Assembly (NCBI RefSeq): GCF_949987535.1
Contig: NW_026645853.1
Location: 186,001 to 250,000 of the forward strand
Source of the DNA: Balaenoptera acutorostrata
Lineage: Eukaryota > Chordata > Mammalia > Artiodactyla > Balaenopteridae
Length of the DNA: 64,000 nucleotides
Direction of reading: 5' to 3'
A program made the position numbers and the translations under genes. This document shows, in pieces, positions 56,116 to 64,000 of the stretch (positions are counted from its first letter, which is position 1; the number at the start of each line of letters is the position of its first letter). Under the pieces are notes generated by a model. It saw only the letters and a list, made by a program, of their open reading frames with translations, searched no databases and was not told the origin of the DNA.

Positions 56116-56878
56116 TGCTCTATATAGTTTTTCATGACAATTCTAAATGACCACTTTAATCACTTTGCTTGCTGACCATTTTCATCACATTTCTCTATTG
56201 TCATTACAATTCCCCATGACCCCTTTCTTCACAATGCTCCATGATGCCTGTCATCACAATGCTCAATGGCTTTTGTTATCACAATGCTCCAGGACCAGTT
56301 TCATCACATTACTCCATCTCCCTTCTCATCACGGTGCACAATGAAAAGTTTCATTACAATTCTCCATGGCACATGTCATCACAATGCTCCAGAATTCTTG
56401 TCATCACAATGTTCCATGACCATGTCATCACAATTCTCCATGGCCCTTGTCATCACAATGCTCCAGAATTCTTGTCATCACAATGTTCCATGACTGTGTC
56501 ATCACAATGCTCCATGGCCCTTGTCATCACAATGCTCCAGAATTCTTTTCATCACAATGTTCCATGACCGTGTCATCACAATGCTCCATGGCCCTTGTCA
56601 TCATAATGCTCCAGAATTCTTGACATCACAATGTTCCATGACCGTGTCATCACAATGCTCCATAATTCTTGTCATCACAATGTTCCATGAGCGTGTCATC
56701 ACAATGCTCCAGAATTCTTGTCATCACAATGTTCCATGACCCCTTTCTTCACAATGCTCCATGGCCCTTGTCATCACAATGCTCCAGAATTCTTGTCATC
56801 ACAATGTTCGATGACCGTGTCATCACAATGCTACATGACGCTGGTCATCACAGTTCTCCATGACCTTTGTCATCACAA
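56116..56878 (+). repeat. 763-bp HOR unit with a head monomer patch in its trimer run
   Basis: At about 56731-56755 the trimer run contains CCATGACCCCTTTCTTCAC, which is otherwise the fifth monomer of the HOR head, followed directly by TGCTCCATGGCCC. A single head monomer thus sits between B- and C-type monomers. The unit also joins a left part like those at 34-40 kb (GAGCGTGTC, TTGACATCAC) to a right part of the 392-bp type (TTCGATGACC) and has a private CATGACGCTGG in the tail. Confidence 0.85.
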
Positions 56879-57196
56879 TGCTCTATATAGTTTTTCATGA
56901 CAATTGTAAATGACCACTTTAATCACTTTGCTTGCTGACAATTTTCATCACATTTCTCTATTTTCATTACAATTTCCCATGACCTCTTTCTTCACAATGC
57001 TCCATGATGCCTGTCATCACAATGCTCCATGGCTTTTGTTATCACAATGCTCCAGGACCAGTTTCATCACAATACTCCATCCCCATTGTCATCACGGTGC
57101 ACAATGAAACCTCTCATTACAATGCTCCATGACACTTGTCATCACAATGCTCCTTGGCCCTTGTCATCACAATGCTCCAGATTGCTTGTCATCACA

Positions 57197-60100
57197 ACGT
57201 TCCATGACCGTGTCATCACAATGCTCCATAATTCTTGTCATCACAATGTTCCATGACCGTGTCATCACAATGCTACATGACCCTGGTCATCACAGTTCTC
57301 CATGTCCTTTGTCATCACAATGCTCTATATAGTTTTTCATGACAATTCTAAAGGACCACTTTAATCACTTTGCTTGCTGACCATTTTCATCACATTTCTC
57401 TATTGTCATTACAATTCCCCATGACCCCTTTCTTCACAATGCTCCATGATGCCTGTCATCACAATGCTCAAAATTTTTTTGTTATCACAATGCTCCAGGA
57501 CCAGTTTCATCACAATACTCCATCCCCCTTGTCATCACGGTGCACAATGAAAAGTTTCATTACAATGCTCCATGACACATGTCATCACAATGCTCCAGAA
57601 TTCTTGTCATCACAATGTTCCATGACCATGTCATCACAATTCTCCATGGGCCTTGTCATCACAATGCTCCAGAATTCTTGTCATCACAATGATCCATGAC
57701 CGTGTCATCACAATGCTCCATGGCCCTTGTCATCACAATGCTCCAGAATTCTTGTCATCACAATGTTCCATGACCGTGTTATCACAATGCTCCATAATTC
57801 TTGTCATCACAATGTTCCATGACCCTGTCATCACAATGCTACATGACCCTGGTCATCACAGTTTTCCATGACCTTTGTCATCACAATGCTCTATATAGTT
57901 TTTCATGACAATTCTAAATGACCACTTTAATCACTTTGCTTGCTGACCATTTTCATCACATTTCTCTATTTTCATTACAATTTCCCATGACCTCTTTCTT
58001 CACAATGCTCCATGATGCCTGTCATCACAATGCTCAATGGCTTTTGTTATCACAATGCTCCGGGACCAGTTTCATCACAATACTCCATCCCCCTTGTCAT
58101 CACGGTGCACAATGAAAAGTTTCATTACAATGCTCCATGACACATGTCATCACAATGCTCCAGAATTCTTGTCATCACAATGTTCCATGACCATGTCATC
58201 AGAATTTTCCATGGCCCTTGTCATCACAATGCTCCAGAATTCTTGTCATCACAATGTTCCATGACCGTGTCATCACAATGCTCCATGGCACTTGTCATCA
58301 CAATGCTCCAGAATTCTTGTCATTACAATGTTCCATGACCGTGTCATCACAATGCTCCATGGCCCTTGTCATCACAATGCTCCAGAATTCTTGTCATCAC
58401 AATGATCGATGACCATGTCATCACAATGCTCCATGGCCCTTGTCATCACAATGCGCCAGAATTCTTCTCATCACATTGTTCCATGACCGTGTCATCACAA
58501 TCCTCCATGGTCCTTGTCATCACAATGTTCCATGACCGTGTCATCACCATGCTACATGACCCTGGTCATCACAGTTCTCCATGACCTTTGCCATCACAAT
58601 GCTCTATATAGTTTTTCATGACAATTCTAAATGACCACTTTAATCACTTTGCTTGCTGACCATTTTCATCACATTTGTCTATTGTCATTACAATTTCCCA
58701 TGACACCTTTCTTCACAATGCTCCATGATGCCTGTCATCACAATGCTCAATGGCTTTTGTTATCACAATGCTCCAGGACCAGTTTCATCACAATACTCCA
58801 TCCCCCTTGTCATCACGGTGCACAATGAAACCTCTCATTACAATGCTCCATGATTCTTGTCATCACAATGCTCCATGGCCCTTGTCTTCACAATGCTCCA
58901 GAATTCTTGTCATCACCATGTTCCATGACCATGTCTTCACAATTCTCCATGGCCCTTGTCATCACAATGCTCCAGAATTCTTGTCATCACAATGTTCCAT
59001 GACCGTGTCATCACAATGCTCCATGGCCCTTTTCATCACAATGCTCTAGATTGCTTGTCATCACAAAGTTCCATGACCGTGTCATCACAATGCACCATGG
59101 CCCTTGTGCTCACAATGCTCCAGAGTTCTTGTCATCACAATGTTCCATGACCGTGTCATCACAATGCTCCATGGCCCTTGTCATCACAATGCTCCAGAAT
59201 TCTTGTCATCACAATGTTCCATGACCGTGTCATCACAATGCTCCATGGCCCTTGTCATCACAATGCTCCAGAATTCTTGTCATTACAATGTTCCATGACC
59301 GTGTCATCACAATGCTCCATGGCCCTTGTCATCACAATGCTCCAGAATTCTTGTCATCACAATGATCGATGACCATGTCATCACAATGCTCCATGGCCCT
59401 TGTCATCACAATGCGCCAGAATTCTTGTCATCACATTGTTCCATGACCGTGTCATCACAATGCTCCATGGCCCTTGTCATCACAATGCTCCATAATTCTT
59501 GTCATCACAATGTCCCATGACCGTGTCATCACCATGCTACATGACCCTGGTCATCACAGTTCTCCATGACCTTTGCCATCACAATGCTCTATATAGTTTT
59601 TAATGACAATTGTAAATGACCACTTTAATCACTTTGCTTGCTGACAATTTTCATCACATTTCTCTATTTTCATTACAATTTCCCATGACCTCTTTCTTCA
59701 CAATGCTCCATGATGCCTGTCATCACAATGCTCAATGGCTTTTGTTATCACAATGCTCCAGGACCAGTTTCATCACAATACTCCATCCCCATTGTCATCA
59801 CGGTGCACAATGAAACCTCTCATTACAATGCTCCATGACACTTGTCATCACAATGCTCCTTGGCCCTTGTCATCACAATGCTCCAGATTGCTTGTCATCA
59901 CAAAGTTCCATGACCGTGTCATCATAATGCACCATAATTCTTGTCATCACAATGTTCCATGACCGTGTCATCACAATGCTACATGACCCTGGTCATCACA
60001 GTTCTCCATGTCCTTTGTCATCACAATGCTCTATATAGTTTTTCATGACAATTCTAAAGGACCACTTTAATCACTTTGCTTGCTGACCATTTTCATCACA

Positions 60101-62795
60101 TTTCTCTATTGTCATTACAATTCCCCATGACCCCTTTCTTCACAATGCTCCATGATGCCTGTCTTCACAATGCTCAAAATTTTTTTGTTATCACAATGCT
60201 CCAGGACCAGTTTCATCACAATACTCCATCCCCCTTGTCATCACGGTGCACAATGAAAAGTTTCATTACAATGCTCCATGACACATGTCATCACAATGCT
60301 CCAGAATTCTTGTCATCACAATGTTCGATGACCATGTCATCACAATTCTCCATGGTCCTTGTCATCACAATGCTCCAGAATTCTTGTCATCACAATGTTC
60401 CATGACCATGTCATCACAATTCTCCATGGCCCTTGTCATCACAATGCTCCAGAATTCTTGTCATCACCATGTTCCATGACCGTGTCATCACAATGCTCCA
60501 TGGCCCTTGTCATCACAATGCTCCAGAATTCTTTTCATCACGATGTTCCATGACCGTGTCATCACAATGCTCCATGGCCCTTGTCATCATAATGCTCCAG
60601 AATTCTTGTCATCACAATGTTCCATGACCGTTCATCACAATGCTCCATAATTCTTGTCATCACAATGTTCCATGAGCGTGTCATCACAATGCTCCAGAAT
60701 TCTTTTCATCACAATGTTCCATGACCGTGTCATCACAATGCTCCATGGCCCTTGTCAACATAATGCTCCAGAATTCTTGTCATCACAATGTTCTATGACC
60801 GTGTCATCACAATGCTCCATAATTCTTGTCATCACAATGTTCCATGACCGTGTCATCACAATGCTACATGACCCTGGCCATCACAGTTCTCCATGACCTT
60901 TGTCATCCCAATGCTCTAAGTAGTATTTCATGACAATTCTAAATGACCACTTTAATCACTTTGCTTGCTGACCATTTTCATCACATTTCTCTATTGTCAT
61001 TACAATTTCCCATGACCCCTTTCTTCACAATGCTCCATGATGCCTGTCAGCACAATGCTCAATGGCTTTTGTTATCACAATGCTCCAGGACCACTTTCAT
61101 CACAATACTCCATCCCCCTTGTCATCACGGTGCACAATGAAACCTCTCATTAAAATGCTCCATGACACTTGTCATCACAATGCTCCATGGCCCTTGTCAT
61201 CACAACGCTCCAGATTGCTTTTCATCACAAAGATCCCTGACCGTGTCATCACAATGCTCCATGACCATGGTCATCACAATGCTCCAGATTGCTGGTCATC
61301 ACAAAGTTCCATGACCGTGTCATCACAAAGCACCATGACCCTTGTCATCACAATGCTCCATAATTATTGTCATCACAATGTTCCATGACCGTGTCATCAC
61401 AATGCTCCATAATTATTGTCATCACAATGTTCTATGACTGTGTCATCACAATGCTACATGACCCTGGCCATCACAGTTCTCCATGACCTTTGTCATCACA
61501 ATGCTCTATGTAGTTTTTCATGACAATTCTAAATGACCACTTTAATCACTTTGCTTGCTGACCATTTTCATCACATTTCTCTATTGTCATTACAATTTCC
61601 CATGACCCCTTTCTTCACAATGCTCCATGATGCCTGTCAGCACAATGCTCAATGGCTTTTGTTATCACAATGCTCCAGGACCACTTTCATCACAATACTC
61701 CATCCCCCTTGTCATCACGGTGCACAATGAAACCTCTCATTACAATGTTCCATGACCTTGTCATCACAATGCTCCATGGACCTTGTCATCACAATGCTCC
61801 AGAATTCTTGTCATCACAATGTTCGATGACCGTGTCATCACAATGCTACATGACCCTGGTCATCACAGTTCTCCATGACCTTTGTCATCACAATGCTCTA
61901 TATAGTTTTTCATGACAATTGTAAATGACCACTTTAATCACTTTGCTTGCTGACCATTTTCATCACATTTCTCTATTTTCATTACAATTTCCCATGACCT
62001 CTTTCTTCACAATGCTCCATGATGCCTGTCATCACAATGCTCAATGGCTTTTGTTATCACAATGCTCCAGGACCAGTTTCATCACAATACTCCATCCCCA
62101 TTGTCATCACGGTGCACAATGAAACATCTCATTACAATGCTCCATGACACTTGTCATCACAATGCTTCTTGGCCCTTGTCATCACAATGCTCCAGATTGC
62201 TTGTCATCACAAAGTTCCATGACCGTGTCATCATAATGCACCATAATTCTTGTCATCAAAATGTTCCATGACCGTGTCATCACAATGCTACATGACCCTG
62301 GTCATCACAGTTCTCCATGTCCTTTGTCATCACAATGCTCTATATAGTTTTTCATGACAATTCTAAAGGACCACTTTAATCACTTTGCTTGCTGACCATT
62401 TTCATCACATTTCTCTATTGTCATTACAATTCCCCATGACCCCTTTCTTCACAATGCTCCATGATGCCTGTCATCACAATGCTCAAAATTTTTTTGTTAT
62501 CACAATGCTCCAGGACCAGTTTCATCACAACACTCCATCCCCCTTGTCATCACGGTGCACAATGAAAAGTTTCATTACAATGCTCCATGACACATGTCAT
62601 CACAATGCTCCAGAATTCTTGTCATCACAATGTTCGATGACCATGTCATCACAATTCTCCATGGGCCTTGTCATCACAATGCTCCAGAATTCTTGTCATC
62701 ACAATGATCCATGACCGTGTCATCACAATGCTCCATGGCCCTTGTCATCACAATGCTCCAGAATTCTTGTCATCACAATGTTCCATGACCGTGTT
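57197..62795 (+). repeat. 7007-bp tandem duplication, copy 2 (incomplete)
   Basis: Heads at 57321, 57887, 58600, 59585, 60027, 60912, 61502, 61894 and 62336 reproduce the spacing of copy 1. Differences seen by eye are few: 51550 CATGACACTGG against CATGACCCTGG, 52294 CCGTGGCATC against CCGTGTCATC, 52649 CATCTCATTTC against CATCACATTTC, 52795 CACAGTGCAC against CACGGTGCAC, and 58502 TCCTCCATGG against TGCTCCATGG. Rare shared marks such as TCCCAATGCTCTAAGTAG (53900 and 60907) and GACCGTTCATC (53621 and 60628) confirm common descent. The match breaks near 62.79 kb. Confidence 0.9.
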
Positions 62796-62901
62796 ATCAC
62801 AATGCTCCATAATTCTTGTCATCACAATGTTCCATGACCCTGTCATCACAATGCTACATGACCCTGGTCATCACAGTTTTCCATGTCCTTTGTCATCACA
62901 A
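62336..62901 (+). repeat. Chimeric 566-bp HOR unit
   Basis: The head carries CACAACACTCC and TTCGATGACC as in the unit at 55329. The right part, with GACCGTGTTATC, CATGACCCTGTC and CACAGTTTTCC, is that of the units at 50314 and 57321. The switch falls between about 62.64 and 62.79 kb. The tail reads CCATGTCCTTTG and leads into another A4T7 head at 62902 rather than into a normal head. Confidence 0.85.
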
Positions 62902-64000
62902 TGCTCTATATAGTTTTTCATGACAATTCTAAAGGACCACTTTAATCACTTTGCTTGCTGACCATTTTCATCACATTTCTCTATTGTCATTACAATTCCC
63001 CATGACCCCTTTCTTCACAATGCTCCATGATGCCTGTCATCACAATGCTCAAAATTTTTTTGTTATCACAATGCTCCAGGACCAGTTTCATCACAATACT
63101 CCATCCCCCTTGTCATCACGGTGCACAATGAAAAGTTTCATTACAATGCTCCATGACACATGTCATCACAATGCTCCAGAATTCTTGTCATCACAATGTT
63201 CGATGACCATGTCATCACAATTCTCCATGGGCCTTGTCATCACAATGCTCCAGAATTCTTGTCATCACAATGTTCTATGACCGTGTCATCACAATGCTCC
63301 ATGGCCCTTGTCATCACAATGCTCCAGAATTCTTTTCATCACAATGTTCCATGACCGTGTCATCACAATGCTCCATGGCCCTTGCCATCACAATGCTCCA
63401 GAATTCTTGTCATCACAATGTTCCATGACCGTGTTATCACAATGCTCCATAATTCTTGTCATCACAATGTTCCATGACCGTGTCATCACAATGCTACATG
63501 ACCCTGGTCATCACAGTTCTCCATGACCTTTGTCATCACAATGCTCTATATAGTTTTTCATGACAATTCTAAATGACCATTTTAATCACTTTGCTTGCTG
63601 ACCATTTTCATCACATTTCTCTATTGTCATTACAATTCCCCATGACCCCTTTCTTCACAATGCTCCATGATGCCTGTCATCACAATGCTCAATGGCTTTT
63701 TTATCACAATGCTCCAGGACCACTTTCATCACATTACTCCATCTCCCTTGTCATCACGGTGCACAATGAAAAGTTTCATTACAATTCTCCATGACACATG
63801 TCATCACAATGCTCCAGAATTCTTGTCATCACAATGTTCCATGACCATGTCATCACAATTCTCCATGGCCCTTGTCATCACAATGCTCCAGAATTCTTGT
63901 CATCACCATGTTCCATGACCGTGTCATCACAATGCTCCATGGCCCTTGTCATCACAATGCTCCAGAATTCTTTTCATCACGATGTTCCATGACCGTGTCA
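62902..64000 (+). repeat. Right-end HOR units, heads at 62902 and 63542
   Basis: A 640-bp A4T7-type unit (62902-63541) is followed by a normal head at 63542 that runs out of the window in its trimer region. The latter head has AAATGACCATTTT and a shortened GGCTTTTTTATC segment. The array continues beyond the window. Confidence 0.88.

Larger units (their letters stand above)
50190..57196 (+). repeat. 7007-bp tandem duplication, copy 1
   Basis: Heads at 50314, 50880, 51593, 52578, 53020, 53905, 54495, 54887, 55329, 56116 and 56879 give lengths 566, 713, 985, 442, 885, 590, 392, 442, 787, 763 and 442. The order through 55329 restarts at 57321 with a constant shift of 7007. The copy boundary is set where bases from about 57199 onward match those from 50192. 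The last two units (56116 and 56879) have no counterpart before the window ends. Confidence 0.9.
1..64000 (+). repeat. Satellite DNA array, 24-25 bp monomer, entire window
   Basis: Every stretch read consists of head-to-tail monomers of 24-25 bp with a shared core TGTCATCACAATG and a variable 11-12 nt part. The array enters at base 1 and leaves at base 64000, so neither edge is present. All monomers are in one orientation and no inverted block was noticed. The dominant trimer contains 23 C, 11 G, 22 T and 18 A on this strand, giving about 46% GC with a strong C-over-G bias. No unique sequence, transposon or gene interrupts it. The length and multi-level periodicity match what is known of eukaryotic satellites with higher-order repeats. 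The family and species are not recognised. Confidence 0.97.

Noticed and set aside
34774..62795. Large duplications as pure assembly artefacts
   Set aside because: Copies carry private substitutions, different internal gains and losses (+49 bp, -811 bp), and distinct joins, which false duplication would not produce. Copy number still needs read support.
142..63992. Hundreds of overlapping open frames of about 60-116 codons on the + strand with His/Cys-rich products
   Set aside because: They recur every 74 bp and all translate the same satellite. Because 74 leaves remainder 2 on division by 3, each frame meets the TGA of monomer B about every 222 bp, which sets their length. There is no codon-level conservation, no consistent start context and no domain.
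2346..64000. Heat-shock-element-like AGAATTCT in monomer A
   Set aside because: GAA and TTC abut without the two-base gap of the consensus; it is simply an EcoRI palindrome.
1..64000. Telomere repeats or CENP-B box
   Set aside because: No TTAGGG-type run and nothing resembling the CENP-B box was seen, so position at a telomere or centromere cannot be claimed from sequence alone.
1..64000. Transposable elements, tRNA or rRNA genes between repeats
   Set aside because: Every break in HOR order is filled by other monomers of the same family; no terminal repeats, target-site duplications or RNA gene structure were seen.

Overview
The whole 64 kb window is one uninterrupted satellite DNA array. 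I see no gene, RNA gene, transposon, CRISPR array or unique sequence in it. Everything derives from a monomer of about 25 bp: a 13-nt core (TGTCATCACAATG) followed by a variable 11-12 nt part. All monomers lie in the same orientation. A nuclear eukaryotic genome assembled from long reads is the natural source (for example pericentromeric, subtelomeric or other heterochromatic DNA). I do not recognise the satellite family and cannot name the species. No telomere repeat or CENP-B-box-like motif was seen.

There are four levels of organisation. (1) Monomers of 24-25 bp. (2) A 74-bp trimer whose three monomers end in CTCCAGAATTCT (A), TTCCATGACCG (B) and CTCCATGGCCCT (C); it supplies most of the bulk. 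(3) Higher-order repeat (HOR) units. Each opens with a conserved head of about 244 bp made of diverged monomers, including one truncated 19-bp monomer. A variable run of trimers follows, and the unit closes with a two-monomer tail. I count 90 heads; unit lengths run from 392 to 1378 bp and step by about 24.7 bp. (4) Kilobase-scale tandem duplications of several HOR units.

Layout: 1-1.0 kb, two HOR heads; 1.0-2.34 kb, an island of strongly diverged monomers carrying an older period of about 547 bp; 2.34-3.05 kb, a clean trimer run; 3.1-9.25 kb, heterogeneous HOR units with a 1796-bp duplication; 9.25-24.07 kb, a 6074-bp tandem duplication whose second copy was enlarged by an internal 2459-bp duplication and a 222-bp gain; 24.07-34.77 kb, a mosaic of HOR units shared with regions on both sides; 34.77-50.3 kb, an 8360-bp tandem duplication whose second copy lost 811 bp; 50.2-62.8 kb, a nearly identical 7007-bp tandem duplication; 62.8-64 kb, further HOR units running off the window.

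The many short open frames are by-products of the repeat. Because 74 is not a multiple of 3, each frame meets the TGA of monomer B about every 222 bp, so frames stay near 64-116 codons. Nothing indicates coding. The biological content is the recombination record: nested duplications, chimeric HOR units at crossover points, private variants that order the events, and CpG decay. I did not find a gene-based system, and I would not present one.
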